A DNA stretch of 8,913 bases from Thermoflexia bacterium (GTDB lineage Bacteria > Chloroflexota > Anaerolineae > B4-G1 > SLSP01): positions 1 through 8,913 of the forward strand of contig JAUWHU010000188.1 of the NCBI GenBank assembly GCA_030605705.1, written 5' to 3'. Below are positions 1-5,531 of this stretch, piece by piece. Made by a program: the position numbers and the translations under genes. Below the pieces are notes generated by a model. It was given only the letters and a program-made list of their open reading frames with translations, did no database searches and was not told where the DNA came from. Numbering within the stretch: the first letter of the stretch is position 1; every line of letters starts with the position of its first letter.

Positions 1-939
1 CAAAATATCAAATCCCTTGACGGGATCCAGACGAGAGATGACGCTGAGTAAGGGGACCTCAGCGCGAGCGGGCAACCCTATCTCGCGCTGCAAGGCGGCT
101 TTGTTGACTGCCCGCATCTCCAGAGAATCGGCGTCGAAGGACTGCGCCAACACCGGATCGGACTCAGGATTCCAGACCTCGTTATCAATGCCGTTCAGAA
201 TCCCAAACAACCGATCCTGGCGTTCCCGCAAGAGACTGTCCAATCCCATCCCGGCTTCAGGCGTCAAGATCTCCCGCGCGTAGGTGGGACTTACAGTGCT
301 CAGCAGATCCGCGTGAGCGATACCTTGAGCCATCCAGTTCACCTGTCCCGGCGGCTCGACAGGGAGGTGCGCGACTTCCCGCATCCGAGCGAAGGTCAAA
401 ATCAAACGACCACACAGCCCCTGGTAAGCCAGGCTGTGAATGGTGTAAAGCGTCGCTATGTCACGGTAGAAAGGGTCCTGCCGGCCATATTGGTCCAACC
501 AGGTGACCACCGGCGCCATGTGCCAGTCATGCGCGTGGATAACATCCGGCTTCCAATCCAGCGCCCGCAACGCAGCAATAGTCGCACGGGCGAAGAAAGT
601 GAAACGTTGTGGATCATCGTTGAAGCCATAAACCCTTTCGCGGGCGGAAAAATACGTCTCGTTCCAGAGCAAGTAAACGGGCAGCTCCCCGATCCTGGTC
701 TCCAAAAGATGCGCCCGCTCCTCGTCAGGCCCCAGAGGCACAGCCAAAGGCCCCCCCACCCTGCGCATATCGTAGTCCTTACTGCGAATGTTGGCGTAAC
801 GCGGGATCAACAGACGAACGTCCACACCTAAACGTCGCAGGGCCTGGGGAAGAGAGCCGGCGACATCGGCCAGGCCACCCACTTTAGCAAAAGGAGTTGC
901 TTCAGCAGCCAGAAAAAGCACTTTTAGTGTATCGTTCAT
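1..939 (-). CDS. glgA: Glycogen synthase GlgA (N-terminal two thirds, runs off window)
   Basis: This is a GT5-family ADP-glucose:alpha-1,4-glucan glucosyltransferase, which extends glycogen chains in the cytoplasm. The reading frame is open from ATG at 939 to base 1 (313 codons). The family is usually about 480 residues, so about a third is missing beyond the window. Visible landmarks are the N-terminal K-V-G-G-L-A-D-V loop (residues 19-26, ADP-glucose binding), H-D-W-H (137-140), I-H-S-L-A-Y-Q (167-173), T-V-S-P-T-Y-A-R-E-I (215-224), G-I-L-N-G-I-D (246-252) and V-I-S-R-L-D-P-V-K-G (300-309). The R303 and K308 of the last motif correspond to the nucleotide-contacting Arg/Lys pair of the family. 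A GAGGAG ribosome site at 946-951, six bases upstream, fixes the start. No other glycogen gene is in view. The 459-bp gap upstream and a candidate promoter at 1213-1240 suggest independent transcription. The family call is firm; whether the C-terminal domain is intact cannot be seen. Confidence 0.96.
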   Translation of the reverse strand, partial: MNDTLKVLFLAAEATPFAKVGGLADVAGSLPQALRRLGVDVRLLIPRYANIRSKDYDMRRVGGPLAVPLGPDEERAHLLETRIGELPVYLLWNETYFSARERVYGFNDDPQRFTFFARATIAALRALDWKPDVIHAHDWHMAPVVTWLDQYGRQDPFYRDIATLYTIHSLAYQGLCGRLILTFARMREVAHLPVEPPGQVNWMAQGIAHADLLSTVSPTYAREILTPEAGMGLDSLLRERQDRLFGILNGIDNEVWNPESDPVLAQSFDADSLEMRAVNKAALQREIGLPARAEVPLLSVISRLDPVKGFDIL

Positions 940-1043
940 TTCAGTCTCCTCGGGCATCCAGAACTTCACGCCAAGATCGTGGAATTTGCCACATCCGCCC
1001 TGAGAAAAGTGGTGTTGGTGCCACTAAAAAAAGTTCTCTAACC

Positions 1044-1070
1044 GCAAAGAACGCCGAGGGCGCAAAGTCT
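1044..1070 (+). repeat. GCAAAG-type 9-nt tandem array, forward copy
   Basis: There are three consecutive 9-nt units: GCAAAGAAC, GCCGAGGGC and GCAAAGTCT. Each unit keeps a GCNNAG hexamer followed by three variable bases. The same family recurs in reverse orientation at 1142-1168 and in forward orientation at 8887-8913, with an 8-nt-period variant at 8822-8845. The period is seen directly; function is unknown. Confidence 0.75.
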
Positions 1071-1141
1071 TTCAAAGTTTACCTGCAACTTGTCTATGTT
1101 TTGGATGAGATTCCGCAAGATTCTCAACCTTTCCCTTAATT

Positions 1142-1168
1142 TTTCTTGGCGTTCTTGGCGGCCTTGAC
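1142..1168 (-). repeat. GCAAAG-type 9-nt tandem array, reverse copy
   Basis: On the minus strand this reads as three 9-nt units: GTCAAGGCC, GCCAAGAAC and GCCAAGAAA. It is the same family as 1044-1070 but in opposite orientation, with 71 bp between the two. The last two units match the last two of the 8887-8913 array, except for one base in the middle unit. Confidence 0.75.
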
Positions 1169-1212
1169 AGTTCAAGTAGTTTTTTCTGTGGAGCCAGTGT
1201 TCCGTAACTCCA

Positions 1213-1240
1213 TTATAGGCGACTTCATCGAAACGGCAAC
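1213..1240 (-). promoter_or_regulatory. Candidate sigma-70 promoter for glgA
   Basis: On the minus strand a perfect TATAAT (1213-1218) lies 16 bp downstream of TTGCCG (1235-1240), which matches four of six bases of the -35 consensus. Transcription would begin near 1206 and give a leader of about 265 nt before the glgA ATG at 939. This is a consensus match only. A second TATAAT at 1305-1310 has no credible -35 partner. Confidence 0.4.
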
Positions 1241-1334
1241 GAGACTACTGCAAAAGAGTGCGTTTCAGTTTTAAGGCGAGGGGGCAGCTCGGGCTGATCT
1301 TCTGATTATAAAGGACATGGAGTTTTTAAGATCT

Positions 1335-1361
1335 TCTCTGTGCTCTCTGTGGCTCTGTGGT
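1335..1361 (-). repeat. CACAGAG-type tandem array
   Basis: On the minus strand three CACAGAG heptamers start at 1359, 1351 and 1342, with periods of 8 and 9 nt. Eighteen bases (1335-1352) are identical to 5476-5493 in the gap before tlyA, in the same orientation. The array lies about 40 bp past the stop of the AI-2E-family gene. Confidence 0.75.
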
Positions 1362-1398
1362 GCATCCAATCCAAAAATGATAAAACCCTGATCTAGCC

Positions 1399-2568
1399 TC
1401 AAAGCACCATGTTGAAAGGTTCCCCCTCCCACACTTTATGCAGGGCCGCGTCAGGCGCAAGAGGCGACTCCTCCAGGCGATAGTAGAGGTAACGGAAAAT
1501 GTCACGCAAGACAGCGGTCGTCACCGGGGCCAGGAACAATCCCAGCACCCCTCCAATCTCGCTGCCGATCACCAATACGATCATAATTAACACCGGGTGG
1601 AGTTTCACACTCCGCCCCAGCACCCGTGGCGTGAGAAATAGATTCTCCACCTGCTGAATGCCAAAAGCCAGCAGCGCCGTCCACAACGCCAAAACAGGGC
1701 CTTGTGTCAGGGCCACGAGAACCGCCGGGATGCCGCCCAGGATGGGGCCGATATTGGGGAGCAGCTCGAAAACGCCGGCAATCAGCCCCAACAATACGGC
1801 GAACCTGACCCCTAGTAATGAATAGCCAAACATCGAAAGCAAGCCAATGAGCGTTCCCAATAAGAGCTGCCCGCGCAAATAGGAAGCAAAAATACCATCA
1901 GCCAATATCACAATATTGAGCACATCCTTGCGGAATTGCACAGGAATGGTGCGCAAAGTTGCTCGTCCCAGCTCCTGGGAATCTTTGAGCAGGTAGAAAG
2001 TCCAGAACGGGATGATCAGGATAGCCAAAACCAGACTGATGGTATAGGAGAACACAATCGCCGTGCCTCCCAGCGCCTGCTGAACGATGCCCCCCACGGT
2101 CTCGCTGAATTTGCTCAACGTTCTCTCCACCTGGGTCTGTATTTGCGGCGGCAACAAACGGTATTGCTCCAGCAAATCCTCGGCCAGTCCAGAGAGATAA
2201 TCTCCCACGATCTCCCGCTCACCCCAAAGGCCCTTGGCCTGTTCTATCACCACCGGCACGACCAGGGAGAAAAAACCCACCACGGCGGCGATGACCAACA
2301 GATAAGTGAGGATAATCGCCAAGGGGCGGGCGATCCGCCGGAAGAAGACCAACTTCCGCTGCCGGCCCACTCTGCTCAAGCCTCGCTCCAGCCAATAGAC
2401 GAGAGGAGAGAGAATATAAGCCAATCCCAGGCCCAGAAAATAAGGGGCCAACACCGCCCGCGCGGCCCAACAGATCGCCGACACCACGAGTAACGCCAGC
2501 AGCAGCAAGACCAGACGCCTGCGACGCTGCTTCGGGATATTCAACCACGCATCTGTAAGCCTACCCAT
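1399..2568 (-). CDS. AI-2E/PerM-family (UPF0118) transporter-like membrane protein
   Basis: This is a 389-residue polytopic inner-membrane protein of the AI-2E transporter superfamily. Members have been linked to autoinducer-2 export, Na+/H+ exchange or other small-molecule efflux, so the substrate here cannot be named. A basic N-terminus (R15-R18) precedes hydrophobic segments at about 19-40, 42-62, 80-108 and 170-194. A block at 230-305 holds the family signature L-L-P-N-I-G-P-I-L-G-G (269-279), and a final pair lies at 322-357 (H-P-V-L-I-M... G-L-F-L-A-P-V). The more polar stretch 109-168 between segments is typical of the family. The ATG at 2568 follows the lepA stop by nine bases, and its ribosome site is TGAGG (2576-2580), which includes that stop codon. 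It is therefore very probably translated with lepA as the last gene of that operon. No clear terminator follows it. Confidence 0.93.
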   Translation of the reverse strand: MGRLTDAWLNIPKQRRRRLVLLLLALLVVSAICWAARAVLAPYFLGLGLAYILSPLVYWLERGLSRVGRQRKLVFFRRIARPLAIILTYLLVIAAVVGFFSLVVPVVIEQAKGLWGEREIVGDYLSGLAEDLLEQYRLLPPQIQTQVERTLSKFSETVGGIVQQALGGTAIVFSYTISLVLAILIIPFWTFYLLKDSQELGRATLRTIPVQFRKDVLNIVILADGIFASYLRGQLLLGTLIGLLSMFGYSLLGVRFAVLLGLIAGVFELLPNIGPILGGIPAVLVALTQGPVLALWTALLAFGIQQVENLFLTPRVLGRSVKLHPVLIMIVLVIGSEIGGVLGLFLAPVTTAVLRDIFRYLYYRLEESPLAPDAALHKVWEGEPFNMVL

Positions 2569-2575
2569 TTCTCAA

Positions 2576-2580
2576 CCTCA
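2576..2580 (-). promoter_or_regulatory. Ribosome binding site built on the lepA stop codon
   Basis: The minus-strand TGAGG uses the lepA TGA (2578-2580) as its first three bases and lies seven bases before the ATG at 2568. Ribosomes terminating on lepA would sit on this site, which suggests translational coupling. The arrangement is seen directly; the coupling is inferred. Confidence 0.65.
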
Positions 2581-4398
2581 ATCCTCATCCAAACGCAACA
2601 TCGCCAGGAAGGCCTCCTGGGGGATGATCACATTCCCCAACATCTTCATCCGTTTCTTGCCGGCCTTCTGTTTCTCCAGCAATTTGCGCTTGCGTGTGAC
2701 ATCGCCGCCATAGCACTTCGCCAGAACATCCTTGCGCAGCGCCTGGACATTGACACGAGCCAGTATCTTCCCGCCCACCACCGCCTGGATAGGCACCTCG
2801 AAAAGCTGGCGAGGGATCACCTCTTTCATCTTGCGGATGAGCAACGAGCCGCGCGCGTAAGCCTTATCGCGATGCACAATGATCGCCAGCGCGTCCACCG
2901 GTTCCTTGTTCACCAAAACATCCACCCTGACCAGATCATCGGGACGGTAGCTGTCGAAAGCATAATCCATAGAGGCATAGCCTCGCGTGGCGGACTTGAT
3001 CCGGTCATGCAGGTCAATCACCATTTCCGCCAGGGGAACTTCAAAGGTCATCAGGACGCGGCGGGTATCCAACGTCTCGGTGAGGAGGAAATTCGCCCGC
3101 TTGCGGCGGAGAATCTCCATAATCGCGCCGATGTAGTCCGTGGGGGTGATGATCTGTACCTTCATCCACGGCTCCCGCACCTCCTCAACGATAGTGGGGT
3201 CGGGTAGATCGGCAGGCCGGTGGATCTCCAATTCCTCACCGTTTCTCAGCAGAATCTGATAAGCGACGCTGGGCGCGGTCACGATCAAATTCTGGTCGTA
3301 CTCACGTTCCAGCCGCTCCTGGATGATTTCCATGTGAAAAAGGCCCAAAAAGCCGCAGCGGAAACCAAATTGCAACGCCTGCGACGACTCCGGCTCGAAA
3401 GTCAAGGCAGCATCGTTGAGCTGCAGTTTGTCCAACGCATCGCGTAGATTGACGTAATCGTCCGCCTCGGAAGGGTACAGGCTGGCGAAAACCATCGGCT
3501 TGGCCGGCTGGTAACCGGCGAGAGGGACTGCGGCCGGCCGGTGAGCATCCGTGATCGTATCCCCCACGCGAGCCTCCCGCACCGTCTTGAGGCCGGTGGC
3601 AATGTAACCCACCTCGCCGGCAGAGAGTCGCTCCACAGGCAACATCTCCGGCGTGAAGATGCCCACCTCAATAGGTTCGGTCTTCGCGCCGGTCGCCATC
3701 ATCAACATAGTGGTCTTGCGACTCACCCACCCTTCCCGCATCCGCACGTAAGCGACCACACCCTTGTAGGAATCGTAGTGCGAATCAAAGATCATAGCTC
3801 GCAACGGCGCGTTCACATCCGCAGCAGGCGGCGGCGCCTGCGTGACAATGGCCTGCAGCACAGCTTCCACGTTAGTGCCCAGCTTGGCCGATACCGGGAT
3901 CACCTCATCAAGCGGCACGCCTAACAGTTCAGCAACCTCCAACAAGACCTTGTCAACCTGCGCCGTCGCCAGATCAATCTTGTTGATCACCGGCACGATC
4001 TCCAGGTCATTCTCCAACGCCAGATAGAGATTCGCCAATGTCTGCGCCTCGATACCCTGAGTAGCATCCACCACCAAGATCGCGGCCTCACAGGCCGCCA
4101 GCGCGCGGCTGACCTCGTAGCTGAAGTCCACGTGCCCCGGCGTGTCAATCATGTTAAGCGCGTATTCCTCGCCATCCGCCGCTACCCAGTGCATCTGCAC
4201 CGCCGAAGCCTTGATGGTGACGCCTTTCTCCTGCTCCAGGTCCATGCTGTCCAGCACCTGGGAATGTGACGACATCTCGCGGGCATCCACGGTTCCCGTG
4301 ATCTCCAACAACCGATCCGCTAAAGTGGACTTGCCATGATCAATATGCGCGATAATGCTAAAATTCCGAATATGTTTAGGGTCCATCAACCTCCTCAT
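2578..4398 (-). CDS. lepA: Elongation factor 4 (LepA), ribosome-associated GTPase
   Basis: LepA is a translational GTPase, membrane- or cytoplasm-located, that acts on 70S ribosomes and is implicated in back-translocation and 30S assembly. The 606 residues match the family's usual length of about 600. All G motifs are intact: A-H-I-D-H-G-K-S (17-24), K-G-V-T-I-K (58-63), D-T-P-G-H (85-89), N-K-I-D (139-142) and V-S-A-K (169-172). The LepA-specific C-terminus is present, including G-Y-A-S-M-D-Y and the Lys/Arg-rich stretch before G-N-V-I-I-P-Q-E-A-F, and it ends in R-L-D-E-D. Two starts are possible. ATG 4398 overlaps the tlyA stop by one base. ATG 4386 (M-D-P-K-H-I-R-N-F) is closer to the usual family N-terminus and follows AGGAGG by only three bases. 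The longer form is listed; the difference is four residues. It is the middle gene of tlyA-lepA-AI-2E family. Confidence 0.98.
   Translation of the reverse strand: MRRLMDPKHIRNFSIIAHIDHGKSTLADRLLEITGTVDAREMSSHSQVLDSMDLEQEKGVTIKASAVQMHWVAADGEEYALNMIDTPGHVDFSYEVSRALAACEAAILVVDATQGIEAQTLANLYLALENDLEIVPVINKIDLATAQVDKVLLEVAELLGVPLDEVIPVSAKLGTNVEAVLQAIVTQAPPPAADVNAPLRAMIFDSHYDSYKGVVAYVRMREGWVSRKTTMLMMATGAKTEPIEVGIFTPEMLPVERLSAGEVGYIATGLKTVREARVGDTITDAHRPAAVPLAGYQPAKPMVFASLYPSEADDYVNLRDALDKLQLNDAALTFEPESSQALQFGFRCGFLGLFHMEIIQERLEREYDQNLIVTAPSVAYQILLRNGEELEIHRPADLPDPTIVEEVREPWMKVQIITPTDYIGAIMEILRRKRANFLLTETLDTRRVLMTFEVPLAEMVIDLHDRIKSATRGYASMDYAFDSYRPDDLVRVDVLVNKEPVDALAIIVHRDKAYARGSLLIRKMKEVIPRQLFEVPIQAVVGGKILARVNVQALRKDVLAKCYGGDVTRKRKLLEKQKAGKKRMKMLGNVIIPQEAFLAMLRLDED
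4390..4395 (-). promoter_or_regulatory. Perfect AGGAGG inside the lepA 5' codons
   Basis: A perfect Shine-Dalgarno hexamer sits between the two candidate lepA starts, after ATG 4398 and three bases before ATG 4386. The spacing is shorter than usual. Initiation could be at the coupled TGATG overlap, at the second ATG, or both. This site is the reason the lepA start is uncertain. Confidence 0.5.
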
Positions 4399-5189
4399 CA
4401 GCCGTCAGCCATCGCGGATTCCTGCAAAGCACGGGCGATCCACGCCGCTCGCTCAACCTCAGTCGCTCCCAGCCGCCACCACCCCAAAAACTCGATGTTG
4501 CCCGCCGGCCCCTGCAACGGCGAGACCATCAACCCTCGCAAGCCCAATCCCAACCCCGCCAGCGACTCGGTCACTTCTTCCAGTACCTGGCGATGGACAG
4601 ATGGATCACGTACCACACCGCCCTTCTCGACCTGACGCCGTCCCGCCTCGAATTGCGGTTTGATGAGCGAGACCACCTCGCCGCCAGGCTGCAACCAATG
4701 CACCGCCGCCGCATAAATCAACCGCAACGAGATGAACGAGACATCAGAGACCACCAGAGCCACCGGCTCCGGCAACGCAGCGAGGTGACGCGCATTGGTG
4801 CGCTCCATCACGACGACACGCGCGTCCTGGCGCAGCTTCCAGGCCAGCTGCCCGTATCCCACATCAATGGCGTAAACCTTAGCCGCGCCGTGCTGCAAGA
4901 GACAGTCGGTGAAACCGCCGGTAGAAGCCCCGATATCCGCCACCGCTTTACCTGCGACCTCCACCGGGAAACGCGCCAGCGCCGCCGCGAGCTTCTCGCC
5001 GCCTCGGCCCACAAAGCGCGGACGGGCCTTCAATGTGATCTCCGCAGCCACCGGAACGGTGGCACCGGGTTTATCCACCAGCTCCCCATTTACCCGCACT
5101 TCCCCCGCGCAGATGAGACGCTGGGCCAGAGAGCGACTCTCCACCAGACCACGCGCTACCATCAAGAGATCTAAGTATTGTTTCTTCAC
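4398..5189 (-). CDS. tlyA: TlyA-type rRNA (cytidine-2'-O)-methyltransferase
   Basis: The product is a 263-residue S4-domain plus FtsJ/RrmJ-fold SAM-dependent methyltransferase. Family members 2'-O-methylate cytidines of 16S and/or 23S rRNA, and loss gives capreomycin resistance in mycobacteria. An N-terminal S4 RNA-binding domain (about 4-60, L-D-L-L... A-G-E-V-R-V-N-G) leads to the hinge G-R-G-G-E-K-L (61-67). The SAM site D-I-G-A-S-T-G-G-F-T-D is at 85-95, followed by S-D-V-S-F-I-S (148-154), K-P-Q-F-E (177-181) and G-N-I-E-F-L (230-235). K66, D149, K177 and E233 fit the K-D-K-E catalytic tetrad. Translation starts at GTG 5189, judged by the family N-terminus. No good ribosome site precedes it: the nearest AAGG lies about 14 bases away, and a repeat array begins about 20 bases upstream. 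It shares one base with lepA and is the first gene of that operon. Confidence 0.96.
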   Translation of the reverse strand: MKKQYLDLLMVARGLVESRSLAQRLICAGEVRVNGELVDKPGATVPVAAEITLKARPRFVGRGGEKLAAALARFPVEVAGKAVADIGASTGGFTDCLLQHGAAKVYAIDVGYGQLAWKLRQDARVVVMERTNARHLAALPEPVALVVSDVSFISLRLIYAAAVHWLQPGGEVVSLIKPQFEAGRRQVEKGGVVRDPSVHRQVLEEVTESLAGLGLGLRGLMVSPLQGPAGNIEFLGWWRLGATEVERAAWIARALQESAMADG

Positions 5190-5208
5190 AAGAAAAGGAT
5201 ACCTTCAA

Positions 5209-5287
5209 ATGGCAAATGAGCAAATGGCGAATGGTGGGAAAAATGACAAATGAGCAAATGAACAAATGACAAATGAGCAAATGACGA
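5209..5287 (+). repeat. ATGACAA/ATGAGCAA tandem array (7-8 nt period)
   Basis: Four ATG-anchored units fill 5209-5237. After a five-base break, six more fill 5243-5287, alternating between 7 and 8 nt (ATGACAA, ATGAGCAA, ATGAACAA and so on). A 17-bp string at 5245-5261 is repeated exactly at 5268-5284. In the tlyA message, which is read from the other strand, this becomes a pyrimidine-rich leader ending about 20 nt before the GTG start. Confidence 0.8.
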
Positions 5288-5300
5288 AGAAGAAAAGAAA

Positions 5301-5342
5301 GAATGGAGAATGGAGAATGGTGAATAGGTGAGTGGTAAATGG
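5301..5342 (+). repeat. GAATGGN tandem array (7 nt period, six units)
   Basis: Six contiguous 7-nt units run GAATGGA, GAATGGA, GAATGGT, GAATAGG, TGAGTGG and TAAATGG, with the last three decayed from the consensus. The array is in phase over 42 bp and lies between the ATGACAA array and the first 32-bp repeat. Confidence 0.75.
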
Positions 5343-5356
5343 TTCAGCAGATTTTT

Positions 5357-5388
5357 GTCATTGGTCATTTTTAATTTTTCATTCTCTA
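5357..5388 (-). repeat. 32-bp perfect direct repeat, copy 1
   Basis: These 32 bases are identical to 5500-5531, with start points 143 bp apart. On the minus strand most of the repeat is itself 7-nt periodic (ATGAAAA, ATTAAAA, ATGACCA, then ATGACAA extending into flanking bases). It is therefore an inverted-orientation relative of the 5209-5287 array. Confidence 0.85.
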
Positions 5389-5417
5389 TCCGTGTTTATC
5401 CGTGAAAATCCGTGTCC
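5388..5417 (+). repeat. ATCCGTG tandem array (10 nt period)
   Basis: There are three exact-phase 10-nt units: ATCCGTGTTT, ATCCGTGAAA and ATCCGTGTCC. The seven-base core is invariant and the last three bases vary. The first base is also the last base of the adjacent 32-bp repeat. Confidence 0.8.
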
Positions 5418-5475
5418 AATTCCTGGTTTCGTTTATTCAGGAACAACTCTAATTTTTTCAAGGTCAAGTTTAAAA

Positions 5476-5493
5476 TCTCTGTGCTCTCTGTGG
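5476..5493 (-). repeat. CACAGAG-type repeat, second copy
   Basis: Two CACAGAG heptamers lie 9 nt apart on the minus strand. The 18 bases are identical to 1335-1352, and the flanks are also alike (AGTTT, A-rich, before the array on the plus strand). Confidence 0.75.
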
Positions 5494-5499
5494 TGAAGA

Positions 5500-5531
5500 G
5501 TCATTGGTCATTTTTAATTTTTCATTCTCTA
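5500..5531 (-). repeat. 32-bp perfect direct repeat, copy 2, overlapping a gene end
   Basis: This is the second copy of 5357-5388. Its last ten bases (5522-5531) lie inside the rluD-like coding region. They supply the TGA stop (5522-5524), the last two codons and one base of the codon before them. Confidence 0.85.

Larger units (their letters stand above)
940..1398. other. 459-bp intergenic region between the AI-2E-family gene and glgA
   Basis: I see no convincing gene here. Reading down the minus strand, it holds a CACAGAG-type array (1335-1361), a candidate glgA promoter (1213-1240), two oppositely oriented GCAAAG-type arrays (1142-1168 and 1044-1070) and a weak hairpin at 1008-1025. The glgA ribosome site lies at its end. 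If the promoter call is right, the glgA leader would be about 270 nt and would contain both GCAAAG arrays. The stretch 1172-1330 shows no recognisable element beyond the promoter hexamers. Confidence 0.7.
5190..5521. other. 332-bp repeat-filled gap between the rluD-like gene and tlyA
   Basis: This gap contains no supported gene. It is built largely from short-period arrays. These are ATGACAA-type units (5209-5287), 7-nt GAATGGN units (5301-5342), one copy of a 32-bp direct repeat (5357-5388), a 10-nt ATCCGTG array (5388-5417), a CACAGAG pair (5476-5493) and the second 32-bp copy (5500-5531, reaching into the rluD-like gene). A non-repeat island lies at 5418-5475. I could not find a convincing -35/-10 pair or terminator, so whether tlyA has its own promoter or is read through from the rluD-like gene is open. 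Confidence 0.75.

Noticed and set aside
1008..1025. Hairpin AGTGG/CCACT next to an A-run, possible terminator before glgA
   Set aside because: The stem is only five base pairs with an eight-base loop. On the minus strand it is followed by a short T-run (TTTCTC) only, and it would lie inside the glgA leader.
897..1139. An 80-codon plus-strand frame crossing the glgA start and the first GCAAAG array
   Set aside because: Part of it is a translation of the 9-nt repeat, part is antisense to glgA, and no domain or ribosome site supports it.
1305..1310. Second TATAAT on the minus strand in the glgA gap
   Set aside because: No reasonable -35 hexamer lies 16-18 bp upstream (bases there read GATCTT or similar).
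5186..5368. A 60-codon minus-strand frame in the tlyA gap, rich in Ser, His, Leu and Phe
   Set aside because: The peptide is a direct translation of the ATGACAA and GAATGG arrays read from the other strand. It is low-complexity and ends at the tlyA start.
5209..5417. Possible CRISPR array
   Set aside because: Units are 7-10 nt and contiguous, with no 25-40 nt repeats separated by unique spacers, and there are no cas genes in view.
5420..5443. Inverted repeat TTCCTG/CAGGAA in the non-repeat island of the tlyA gap
   Set aside because: It has a six-base stem, a twelve-base loop and no T-run on the transcribed strand, so it is not a credible terminator. It could arise by chance.
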